A stretch of 64,000 bases of DNA from Antennarius striatus (taxonomy: Eukaryota > Chordata > Actinopteri > Lophiiformes > Antennariidae): assembly GCF_040054535.1 (NCBI RefSeq), contig NC_090795.1:10325001-10389000 (forward strand), given 5' to 3'. Both the position numbers and the translations under genes were made by a program. Positions 25,801 through 37,700 of this stretch are shown here, one piece after another (position 1 is the stretch's first letter; each line of letters begins with the position of its first letter). The notes under the pieces are model-generated. The model ran no database searches. It was not told the DNA's origin and saw only the letters and a program-made list of their open reading frames with translations.

Positions 25801-28800
25801 CCAGTTGCCTCCATCTAACCCTGTCTTCTGCATCCTCTTCTCTCACACCAACTACCTTCACGTCCTCCCTCATTACATCCATAAACCTCCTCTTTGGTCT
25901 TCCTCTAGGCCTCCTGCCTGGCAGTTCAAAACTCAGCATCCTTCTACCAATATATTCACTATCTCTCCTCTGGACATGTCCAAACCATCTCAGTCTGGCC
26001 TCTCTGACTTTATCTCCAAAACCTCTAACATGTGCTGTCCCTCTGATGTACTCATTCCTGATCCTATCCGTCCTGGTCACTCCCAAAGAGAACCTCAGCA
26101 TCTTCATCTCTGCTACCTCCAGCTCTGTCTCCTGTCTTTTCCTCAGTGACACCGTCTCTATACCAAACAACATCCCTGGTCTCACCAGTTTTGTACACCT
26201 TTCCTTTCATTTTAGCTGAAACTCTTCTATCACACATCACACCTGACACTTTTTTCCACCCGTTCCATCCTGCCTGTACACGCTTCCTCACCTCTTTTCC
26301 ACACTCTCCATTGCTCTGGACTGTTGACCCTAATTATGTTTATTTATTTGACATGGACATAACAATCACATTGCTCATTGCACAGTTGCACAACTCGTAG
26401 ATGCGTCCTTCCCATCTCTGTCTCGCCAACCTGTATAGATCAGTCTCTCCCTTCTTACTGTCCAACCTAGCATACAAGTCATCATAAGCCTCTTGTTTTG
26501 CCTTTGCTACCTCTACTTTCACCTTACGCTGCATCTCCCTGTACTCCTGTTTACTCTCCTCAGTCCTCTCAGTGTCCCACTTCTTCTTAGCTAACCTCTT
26601 TCTCTGCATACACTCCTGTACCTCCTCATTCCACCAAGTCTCCTTTATCTACTTTCCTTCCAGATGACATACCAAGTACTCTCCTACCTGTCTCCCTGAT
26701 CACATTAGCTGTAGTTGTCCAGTCATCTGGAAGCACCTCCTGACCACCCAGAGCCTGTCTTAACTCCTTCCAGAGTCATACAACACTCTTCATTTTTTAG
26801 CTTCCACGATTTCATCTTCTGCTCTGCCTTTGCCCTTTCATCTTCCTCACCACCAGAGTCATCCTACATACCTCCATCCTATGCTGTTTGGCTACACTCT
26901 CGACTACCACTACTTTGCAGTTACTAATCTCCGTCAGATTACACCGTCTACACAAGATGTAGTCTACCTGTGTGCTCCTACCACCACTCTTATAGGTCAC
27001 CCTATGTTCCTGCCTCTTCTGGAAGAAAGTATTCACTACAGCCATTTCCATCCATTCTGCAAAGTCAACCGCCATCTGTCCTTCTGCATTCCTCTCCTGG
27101 ATACCAAACCTGCCCATCACCTCCTCATCACCTCTGTTTCCTGCACCAACATGTCCATTGACGTCTGCACCAATGACTCTCTCACTTCTAGGTATGCTCT
27201 TCATCACTTCATCAAAGTTCAGCCAGAATTTCTCCTTCTCCTCCAGCTCACATCCTACCTGTGGAGCATACCCGCTAACAACATTGAACATTACACCTTC
27301 GATTTCTAGCTTCAGACTCATCACTCTATCTGACACTCTTTTTACCTCCAGGACATTCATAACAAATTCCTCCTTCAAGATAACTCCTACTCCATTTCTC
27401 TTCCTATCTACACCATGATAGAACAACTTGAACCCTGCTCCTAAACTTCTAGCCTTGCTACCTTTCCACCTGGTCTCCTGGACACAGTTTGTCTACCTTC
27501 CTCCTCTGCATCATGTCAGCCAACTCTCTACCTTTTCCTGTCATAGTTCCAACATTCAAAATTCCTCCTCTCAGTCCTATAATGTTGGCGTTCCTCTTCT
27601 CTCGCTTCCTACGAACACACTTTCCTCCTCTCCTTCTTTGACCAACAGTAATCCAATTTCCACCGGCATCCTGTAGGTGAACAGCAGCGATGGCGGTCGT
27701 TGTTAACCCGGGTCTCGACCGATCCAGTATGGAAATCATAGATTTGATTCGCATGTCAACTGTTGTCACCTAAACTTAATGAACGTATAAAAACAAATTG
27801 GGAAATCCTTGGTACCATACAGGAGAATCACTGCAGCACTGTGTGTAAAATATTAATGTTCAAGACAATACCTTTTTTTCTTGGTAGAAATATGTGAGTA
27901 CAGGAAAGCGTCCTTTGCTTCTGAACTTGGAACTCCCCACAATGATGGGCTTACTGGCTGTGATGGGAACATAAAGGTCTCGTGGATATGTCTCACACAC
28001 CTGCAGAGCCAAACAAAGAACATAAACACAACACACTCTCACACAGAAGTAGACTGATATCTTTAGTAGTTTAAATTCAATCAATTATCTAAATGGTAGC
28101 TAGTGTAAATTTTCTCTGGATAAATATGTTTGCTCCATACAGAATATGAAGAGAAGCTCTAGTGCCATCATCTGGAGTTTCCATGATGTTAAAGTACATG
28201 TAAATGTTGTAATGCTCGACTGATTTATACAAAAGCACTGTTAACTGTTCAAATACTGTCACCACTACACCCTCAATCACAACTGCCCTCTCAGAACAAA
28301 GACATCCTTTGTTTCACATGAGAACCGGTGAACCAAGACTGTCTTTACACAAAACACTCGAAAAACCACAACAGACAAGTGCAATCATTTGCAAACAAAG
28401 TAGTGCGCTGACACTGTTTTTGCAAAGAATTCCAAAGCCCATGTACAAACAACTTTAAGCCGAAGCAGTGTTTGACAAAGTGGTGAACCTGTGCTTGCTT
28501 AAGGTTAGGACAACTTAGACCTGTGGGAAAAAAGGCTTTGTGATACCACAAAGTTTCCAAAAGAGTATTTTAAGCTTTCTGTAACTTTTATTGTCTTTTA
28601 TTTCTCATGTCTTGCGGTGCGTTTTCAAAATCTGCCAATGGCCTCATTTGTTTTACTAAAATTCAAACTTTCAATGTTTCAGGAAATCTTTTTAACTTGA
28701 GAATAATAATAGCTGATCAAATAAACTGATGAGGAAAGAAAAATATTCAGTGTTTAAAGTACCTGTCTCTATGTGTGTGTCTATGTATGTATAAGGTCCA

Positions 28801-31800
28801 ACTCATTGAAACAATATGTATGTAAAAATAGCCCAAAAACAACATTTCAAATGTTGAGGCTAAGAGTTTTCGCCTCAACTGTCAGTTTGACTGATCTCAC
28901 AAGCAGAAACAAAATCCTGAGCTCATCATGAGGATAGAAAAGAAGGAAGCAGCAGCATCAAATGTATCCATTCCAGGTTGCTGTTAATTATCCACCTTGT
29001 ATTCTCTGTTGACATCCGTGAGCTGCCACTGGTCACAAGGAACACCCATCCTCTCAAACTCTGCCCCGAGGTCGATGAGCTGCCACCCCTCCTCCCTCTG
29101 CTGATCATTCTGTTTGGGATTGTAGGAGAATGCATAGAGCTCCTCATAGGATTCTGCTCAAGGGAGAGAGAGATGATGCACAAATAACCACCTACAGTCA
29201 GAAAAGCTTGAAGATGAGGAACTGAACTGAGAACACAGAGATGATCGGACGGATCATTTTCACAGACAGACACACAGAAACCCACCTGGCTGCAGAAGAC
29301 GTAGCAACGAGCTGTAAATGTCATGGCAGTCTCTTTCTCTCTGGACCACAAAATGAACCAACCTGAAGTTGCGACACTGGATGACCAGAGGACAACCAGT
29401 GGTGGTCAGAGAGAGCTTCTCCACAGACGCTATGTGATGATGTAAAATCTGCATAAGAAAAGAAATGTAAAGGAGAGAAGGAAAACAGAAGAGTTGTATG
29501 GTAATTAATGGATTCAAACAATGATTGGTTTCTATTTGTTTAATCAATGTGATTAGTTTTAATGAAAGACAATTATTGAAGAATTACAAAACCACTGTAT
29601 ATCAGATGTATTATGACATCCCAAGCACAGATGAGAAGAGACATCACAGCTTTGTAGCATTGTAGCATTGAGGATCCAATTCAATTAACCCATTTCACTT
29701 TTGAGGTAAACAGAGTAAAAACTGATCTCTGTCAAGATTAATCAGCATAAACTCTGTGCATTGATGATGACAGCACAAGAGCTACACCTTGTAATCTCCC
29801 CACAGTAATGAAAAGCGGAACACAAGTATTTCACAACCTCATCAGACCGCCGCTAAATGTCGACATGCTTGCAACAGTATTTGAAACTCCTTGAAGTAAA
29901 TCAGGATGAAAAATGAATGCGATTTGGTATATTTATCTGTGTAAGAATTCTGTGGACACTTTTTCAGTTTGATCCCGACTTATTTATGAAGAGTGGAGTT
30001 CAGGGAGGACAAATGCCGTAAATCCCCACATTCATTGATGGCAGTTTGAATTCTCCAGGGAGTGTAACCACTGGAGTCCATAAAGATGCACATTCATCAG
30101 TGGTAGCGATCAGCAAAGCAGACACTGACACTCACTCACATACAAATGCACGCATATTATATATGCTGATATCACCATCTGTTGAAACAGACAGTAACTC
30201 AGCTGCTGTTTAATATTTTATGAGGCTCAAGCAGTCAAACTCTCTGACCAACAGACAGATGCTAAACTGCTGCCACAAACACAAAATCACAGCATATACT
30301 GTACATGGCTCATGGACAGGAAAGAGAAAACAATATCAGTGCATACTCTGTGAAAAGAAGAGTGGGAAAAGTAAATGTTTTGTGTTGTCAGCACAGAAAG
30401 CAGGAAGAATGACGGCGAGGAGGTCAAGGTCCACGAGCTGCTGCGCATTCGCTATTCAAACCAGGTCAGCAATTCCACACAGACTGGTCACAGTGATATA
30501 ACCGATTACTAGAACACCATCTCTGAACATGTCATATCTAGCATACAGATGTATTGAGTCACCAATACATCTTAATGCAAAATGTTCAAAATGTAAACAG
30601 GACTCTGTAGAAGCTATGGAAACGCCCAACAAGAAACCCTTTTATTACCAGAATAAGGAATGCCGATCAGCAGGGAATACTGCCGCCATGGCCTCCACAA
30701 CAAAACTCTCACAACAAAAGAATAGAAGACATGAGGAAGTAAAGATTTATCTATCATAAAAACAAGTCACCAAAAGTAGGAATGAGAAAAAATGAAACGT
30801 GTTGATTTGTACTCTTAATTAAACACTGCAACTGTTAAATAATAGCTACAAGGGCTACTATTTAAAACAAATGTTTTCCAATAAATAAAAACAGTTGTGT
30901 AAAACACCCTTAATGCATATGTCAATATTTCTGTTGGGCTACGGTGCTTAAATGTATGTTCATGCATGTCAGCATTTTGTTCTGTCAAATGCAGCTTTGT
31001 GCAATAATCTGAAATTGCTACATCAGACACTGAAATGTCAGCAATATTTTTTCCCAACTTTATTGTATTTTGTCAAGATTATTTTACTAAACGTTTTACT
31101 GGGCGTATCAAACACAAAGCACGAATGTCATCAACGGTCATCAGAATTGCTTTTTCTTGCAAACAAAGACCAGAGTGAATCAGAAATTTCATGAGATCAA
31201 TCCACACCAAAAATCATACTCATCTAGATCCATCCCTAGACTTTTAACAGACCACTCAAAACCCAGTTAATCCTCACATCTGGTCTCTGCTTATTACAAC
31301 AGGCAGGATACTGGCAGGATAGTCATCCCCAAACCCACTCACCCAGATTTCCTGCCCAGCAGAGTTTGAGTTGTTAGAGCTGCTCTCCACAAAGATGAGG
31401 TGTGTAGCTGTGAGGTACAGTGTACCATTCGTGGATTTGTTGCTGAAGCGATCCAAAAGTCGCACCTGCTCCACCTACAAACACACAGACCAGTGGGAAA
31501 CACATCAATCAGCAGTTACCTCATAAACCTACCGTACCTCTTCAACTGGCTAAAACGTTGTGTGTAGTGTACACTGAAAAAAGGAGAGGATGTTGTTTAC
31601 AGGAATGAAACCAAATTAGCACAAAAGGGACTCACTCCATTTGGATCACTTCCTTATTCCTTACCACCTGGCCCAATTCTCAGCTGCCAGTTCCATTAAA
31701 ACAAGAATCATAAATGATTTCTGGATATTGGAAGAATATCTAATCACAACATCAACTGAATGGATTAGTTAAACAATTTAAACACATCTGCTCTTCTTTA

Positions 31801-33218
31801 TCTTTCCTCCAATACTGTAAATGCACTTCAAGAAGTATTCACATTTCATTCACAATCATCAACACCTTTTAATACCTCTGGGGTTCAGCCAGTCAGATTC
31901 ATTAACCCATTACATGAGGTTGGATTTAAATATTTTTGGTTTAATTTAAAATTTTTATTATTTCTAAATACATTAAATGATTAATAAGGAATTCTTCAAC
32001 ACACAAAACTGTCTAAAATAAAACAATTGACTTTGTGCAAGCTGGAAGAATTATACTTTAAAATATATTCGACCACAAAAAAGAAGTCTGTTGATTGACT
32101 AAACTGTATGGTCAAATTTTAACCAAATGTTGTATTTGGCAAGATTGCTGTGACGGCTGCCAAATGTCTACACCCTGGACTCGTCCCACAAGAAGCTGGT
32201 TGTTTGTTGACTCAGACATCCTCTCTTTGGTTTCTGTTTTCCTGTCACTGTCTGATATGATGAAATTATGGTTTCGCAGCAACTAAAAAGACAGATATCT
32301 GCTAGGGACAGGCATATATATTCGGTTACTGTTGTCTCATCCAAGATGACATCCAGGCCGTGCTTCAAATTATATAACATTAATAAAAAGAACAATTTTA
32401 TAGAACAGTCTGCAGTAAAACCCCGTCTGAACAAGGCGTACGTTCATTCAAAGAGTTATTAGGTCACACAGCTCAAGTGTAATGAAAACAGGTCACCTTT
32501 AAACATGTGCCAAATAAATTACACCAAATGTGGATCGAGGTAATGTCACTGACTTGTGAGATTGACAAGAATATGCAGAATAAACTTGAGCGATTAGTAT
32601 AATAACAGTGCAATTCATAAGTATTTGAACAGTGGGTGTGTTGTCTTTGTATTACAGCACACTGGATTTGAATAGAAACTGTAACTGAGGAAAAAGGTAG
32701 CACTTTCAAATTAAAGTAACAAAACACAATTTTAACTTTTTTTTTTTTTTTAACCTTGAATCAAAAGCATCAAGAGCATTAAAATCTGTTTTTTTTTTAA
32801 AAAATTGGAACGAATCACTTTTTAAAGACTACCGGTAGTGTATTCTGTGAACTATTTGGCTTTTTTTCATGATATGGATGTCAGGTAAAGGTGTGTGCTG
32901 GTCATGTAAAGAACACTGAATGCACAGGCTGCTCGTTACTGTAACGCTAGGGAGCCTAAGAACGGAAGCCCGGCTATCTGCTCTACAGCTCATGGATGCT
33001 CGTCACGTCTGACACAAACTGGGAGTCCTCAGGCTAATACCGCAGTACCATACACAAGTACAACGTTTAAACACTAATATCTAGCAGACAAGACCAAATT
33101 CAAGCAATACACAAACCCCGGCATGACAGGCCGAGCTGCTAACTGTAACCAACCCATTTGAATTAGCTGAAATGTTAGCATGTGCTAACGCTACCTTTGG
33201 CGTACGGATATGCTCCAT
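19874..33218 (-). CDS. mtmr6: Myotubularin-related protein 6 (phosphoinositide 3-phosphatase), 15 coding exons
   Basis: Removes the 3-phosphate from PI3P and PI(3,5)P2 on endosomal membranes. Coding exons in order: 33195-33218, 31343-31474, 29286-29448, 28996-29153, 27872-28000, 23786-23920, 23522-23654, 23323-23432, 22634-22759, 22477-22526, 22208-22301, 21992-22098, 21008-21142, 20751-20877, 19874-20212. They sum to 1962 nt (653 aa; human 621), with phases that agree at every junction. The product starts MEHIRTPK and ends [12 protein letters not shown], both nearly as in human. The PH-GRAM domain is in exons 1-4, the myotubularin phosphatase domain follows, and the catalytic CX5R loop HCSDGWDRT has its cysteine at about residue 341. 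The last two exons hold a helical segment and an acidic tail longer than in mammals. All splice sites are GT-AG; exon 7 has an unusual donor (GTCTTG). Intron 5 carries three repeats. Confidence 0.97.
24264..24600. repeat. Interspersed teleost repeat in mtmr6 intron 5
   Basis: Begins with an AATAAT run, then the phrase TTTATACAGCGCTTTTCTAG, and ends in a low-copy tail reading GAGCCACTGCCACTCC. The 'TATAGCGCTTTTCTGG' core recurs reverse-complemented at about 48405-48440, and a related AGCGCTT phrase is near 38210. I judge it a dispersed fish repeat; the class (SINE, LINE tail or MITE) is not decided. Confidence 0.65.
24746..24826. repeat. 15-bp minisatellite, 5.4 copies
   Basis: Unit TTCGACCGCCTGGCC in five full copies plus a partial one, with single changes in units 1 and 5. 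It lies in mtmr6 intron 5. Because the period is a multiple of three it gives a Gly-Arg-Arg-Pro-Gly open frame on the minus strand, which is not a gene. Confidence 0.95.
25745..27770 (-). mobile_element. RTE-like non-LTR retrotransposon, internally deleted
   Basis: Minus-strand pieces lie in the element's usual order. An endonuclease N-terminus ([12 protein letters not shown], about 27460-27600) is followed by the endonuclease body at 26812-27426 with [16 protein letters not shown] and QVDYIL motifs, and then a basic linker at 26340-26609. The reverse transcriptase core is missing. The C-terminal part resumes at about 26290 and ends at 25781 with [10 protein letters not shown] and [11 protein letters not shown]. 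The 3' end at about 25750-25800 has the GGAGTCGCCACAGCGAA phrase common in fish elements of this kind. Frameshifts separate the pieces, so it is dead. The insertion lies in mtmr6 intron 5. Clade assignment (RTE/Expander type) is tentative. Confidence 0.8.
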
Positions 33219-34782
33219 TTCTCCAAATCGGAACAGCTGTCAGCGGCTGTAAAGCTTCAAATGACGTCTTCCAGGAATAACTCTATCATTGATTAAAAGG
33301 TGGCACAAAATGCGACACAAGCCGCCTTTATTTGTCGGAGGCATACGATATGTGTTTATTAACAATTATTTTACTTCTTCATTCACGTAAAGATGATAGC
33401 AGTAAGTCCACAAAGTGTAGATTTACGGTGTTGGGTTTTCAAAGTAAAAGCATGACTGTGTAGAAGTCACAGTAAGTGTCGAGTTTACGCCATCGAAAAT
33501 GGTGTGGTTTAGGTTTTTATTTATTGAACAAGGCATTTAATAAATAATTCGATGTATGAACAGCATGGACTGAATTTAGCGAATAAAAGCCCCAACTCAA
33601 GCCTAGATGTAGTGGAAAAATAAAATACCAATTTAAAACGAGAATGGAATGAGGTTTTCTCTTTCAGGACAGTGTTGATGATGCCTTTCATGCGGAATCT
33701 GACGCTTTCAATACTGATTTTTGCCACTTCTGAGTACAGTCCTGGGGCAGATATATATTTTATTCCCACTGCTGTGACAGCCATACAGACCAAACTCAAT
33801 GTTTGTCAGTAATGTTGGACAAAGTTAAATATTCAGAGAGGGCTACGGAGTCAACTGTGTAGCCTGAGGCTGTAAATTTAATGGGTAAATGGGTAAATGC
33901 CTGTTATTGCATTTGTGTCCTCAGCCTAAAACGATGAAGAACCATCTCAACATTGGTTTTATCTCATCAAACGATGCAAGAAATTAATACCTGCACCACT
34001 TAATACTAACAATGAATTGAAATTCCACGGACTGCTTCTATTATCCGATATACCTGTACATGTGGGGTCATGGTTAATAGATATTCGCAAAGATGTCAGA
34101 TACTGGTCATCCATAACTACAAATGTGTAGGTATCCAAATCATCATCTCTGAGAAAACTTATGTGTCACTTCCAGCCGTTCGAACGTACGGAAGCCCTGT
34201 AAACGTTCCGAACAGCTGTAGGTTCAAGTAGAATCAGAATCGACTTATACAAATATGTTGCAAATAAAGTCTTTTATTTTGAAATGTCAACCAGAACCGA
34301 CTTACCTTTTTTGTTCTGTGAGAAAATTTTGACATATCTAAACAATGCGCATGTGTCGGTGCAAGATGTCACGCGACACAAAAATAACAAGGAGGATTAT
34401 GGGAAACGTAGTTTAAATATGAAAAAAATACCCAAAGTGCATCTCTTTCGAGGACGAATTACACCAGGCGGGGAATAGGAAAAGTGTCAATACGCATCAA
34501 TTCGTCTACTGATATTTCGCAGCTTGAAAAATATTAACGAATATGTTTGGGAATATAATGGGCAGTAGTTGAAACGTTCTTGGATTCATTTGGACAAGGT
34601 GTTGCTTTCTATGTTAAATATGTTTTAAGTGAAGACAGACCGCGGAGTTGGCCTTCACGCGGGCATCCTTCAAAGCTACGTATTTAGCATGCTAGCTGAC
34701 AGTTTCTTGGCTCACTGAGCACTGATGTGTTGCTAACTTCCTTGTGGCCAGTTGATGTTTATGAGTACATCATAAAAGGAAA
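33219..34782. promoter_or_regulatory. Shared divergent promoter region of mtmr6 and nup58
   Basis: The two start codons face away from each other across 1564 bp. No other gene is visible. Short CpG-containing stretches occur near 34170-34210 and 34640-34670. The actual starts are not determinable here. The nup58 5' UTR part (about 34600-34690) has diverged copies at 53700-53815 and 55975-56090. Confidence 0.5.
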
Positions 34783-37700
34783 ATGTCTGGCTTTAATTTT
34801 GGATCGGGGACAATCGGTTCCACCAACACCGGTTCGGGATTTTCCTTCGGGACCGCAGCCAGGTAATGGCATTTGACATCACTTAGCTAACTTTAGCTAA
34901 GCACACTTTCTGAAGTTAGCACGTTGCAAAACTTGCATGGCTTAATACTTCTGTTATATTATACTCAAATGTAGGCGACACAAACAATGTGTCGCCTACA
35001 TTTTGATATCATTGCCTACAGTTTCATGTCATCAATCCAATGTTAACGCAAAGGATGACCTACATTTGATGTTGTACTTTGTCTCGTGTGCTTGATGGTT
35101 TCTCATAATTTAAGGTGAATTTGACATCTGATATTCTGAGGAGAAAAAAGAAACATAATAAATAATGAAGTCTCATAGGTAACATTTAACACTGACAATA
35201 TGTAGTATTATTGTAAAAACTATGAAGTCATCCTGTAAAATTAAGAATAGGTTGTTTTTGAGTTTAAATTTTATTTGTACAAAATAAGTAAGTGTAATTT
35301 TCTGCCAAGTCAGACCTTGCACTTTAGGTTTCCACTTTAGTTAAGCCTAGTTTGTAATATATATATAAAATATTTTTCTTCTTGCCATTTCAGTGCACCT
35401 GTGGCCAGCTCTAGTGGCTTTTCCATCGGGACTGTTCTCGGTACAGCAGCTGCAACCCCTGCCTCCACCACTAACACCACCCAATCTCTTGGCCTAGGAG
35501 GCAGCCTCTTTGGGCAAAAACCTACTGGAGGATTCTCCTTCAACACACCTGCCTCAAGTAATAATAATGTTATACAGCTGCATAGGCAAAGCCAGTGGCA
35601 TGCATTGAAACTTATTTTTTGCTTTATTAAAGTAACTTATTCTCTTACTCATACAACTTCTTTGTGTTTTGATGTCGTTCTATTTTAGATGCTGCTGTGC
35701 CCACTGCTGGCCTTACATTAGGTATTTTGTTATTTCTGGGATGTTTCTGAAATAGTATCTTAGAAAGTTGATACAAACAGAGTTTAAGGTTTATTTATAC
35801 TTTTTTTTTTCGTCTCAGGTGCCCCAGCCACTTCAGCTCCATCCACTGGCTTCAGCTTGGCCTTCAACAAGCCCACTGCCTCAGCAACACCTTTCTCCCT
35901 CACCACCACGGCTACCACCTCCACCACAGCCCCTGCAGGTGCAGGTTTAACATTTGGCTCTGTCCTGACATCCACAGCTCCGCAGCAGCCTGCAGCCACG
36001 GGCTTCACTCTTGGTCTTGGTGGCACAACAACCACAACATCAGCCTTAACAGGTCCATCACTGGGCGGGGGACTTTTCTCCAACACTGTATCTACAGGTA
36101 AGAAGAAAAGCTCTAAGAGTGATATCCACAAAGCTCCACAGACCATGGCAATACAATTTCAGAAATAGTCCTCAATCACACTGACGCTGTTCTGTCTTAT
36201 TCCCGGCATGCTAACTGGATGTTGCAGGTTTGAGTCAGACCACTCTTGGAACAGGAGGTGGGTTAACGTTGGGTTCACTCTTAGCTAGCTCCACTGCAGC
36301 ATCAGCAGCTCCAGCTCCTAGTATTGGCCTGGGTGGAATTGACTTCAGCACCTCCTCTGAGAATAAGAGTGACACATCGGGGACCAACGCACAGTAAGTC
36401 CCATTGATCAGAAAGACTGTAGAAGACTAGAAAGCTACATGGGGGAGATTCAATGACTTCATATTCTTTAACCTAATCATCAAGGACTCTAGTTTGTTTT
36501 AACAATGAAAAATCTGTCTTTTCTTTTTAGGGACAGTAAAGCTTTAAAGGATGAGAACTTGCCCCCAGTCATTTGCCAGGATGTCGAAAATTTCCAGTAA
36601 GAGTTGTTGTATGTGTTTGTTAACATAGTAATCCAGTACTGTACTGTAATTGTTGGGTTACACATCTTAACATATTTGAATTGCGTAATTTGCCCAAAGG
36701 TTTAAGTGTTTTGTCAGTAGTGCTATTTTTCCAACAGAGGGTGACTTTTTGTTTTATCTTTTAACCATTGCTAGAAGAGCAAAGAATTTTAATCATCATG
36801 ATGTTAGACAGTAGTGTGTGGACTGGTTTAATTTTTTTGTTTTTGTTTTTCTTAATAATTTCCAGTGGCCTTTGTTTCTCCTTTTTTTTAAATAGGAAAT
36901 TTGTAAAAGAGCAGAAACAGGTACAAGAGGAAATCAGCAGAATGTCATCAAAGGCCATTTCTAAAGTCCAAGATGACATCAAGAACCTCAAACAGCTTCT
37001 CTCTGTCAGTGCCAGTGGCCTGCATCGCCAAGGCCTGGCCATCGACCAGCTTAAATTGGAAACAGCACAGGTAAGAAGACATAAATATATAAATCAAAAT
37101 GTACGGCGCACACAAGACCATGTGTTTTTGTCTTTCTGCGCTAATTATGTCGTAATTACTACTTTATAAGTCAGAAATCACTAGATTTAGGAGTCATCCA
37201 AATACAGTCAAAAAATGTAAATCACAGTTGCTCTTATTTAATGAATATGTTAGCAAACCATTCCATATTTTTAGTCATAAATCTCATGTCAATAAGAATT
37301 ACTCCAGTTCTATTGATAAATGTAACAAAGGTATGGCTACAGGCCACAGAGATATACTGTATGTAGGTAACCATGTTCCTCTCACATAAAATGTGGAAAA
37401 TTATCTGGAAAAACAGGTGGAATCCCAAAAGTGTAAAGAGGATTAATTGTCTCTGTCCCCTTCAGGAGCTGAAAAATGCTGACATTGCCCTGCGCACACA
37501 GAACACTCCACCTGGGCTTCAGCATGAGAATACTGCTCCATCAGAGTAAGTAGGCTAACAGAAAGAATAAGTCACATTTTGAGGTAGTGTGATCTGACTA
37601 CTTCATTTCTCTCTTGATCTACTTAATATCACAGTTCATTTTACCTCAAGAAAGTAGTACATTCCTGGGAGGCGCTTCAAGAAAAATTTGTTCATCCCAG

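Noticed and set aside
26830-27309. 159-codon plus-strand frame in mtmr6 intron 5
   Set aside because: Antisense shadow of the LINE endonuclease on the minus strand.
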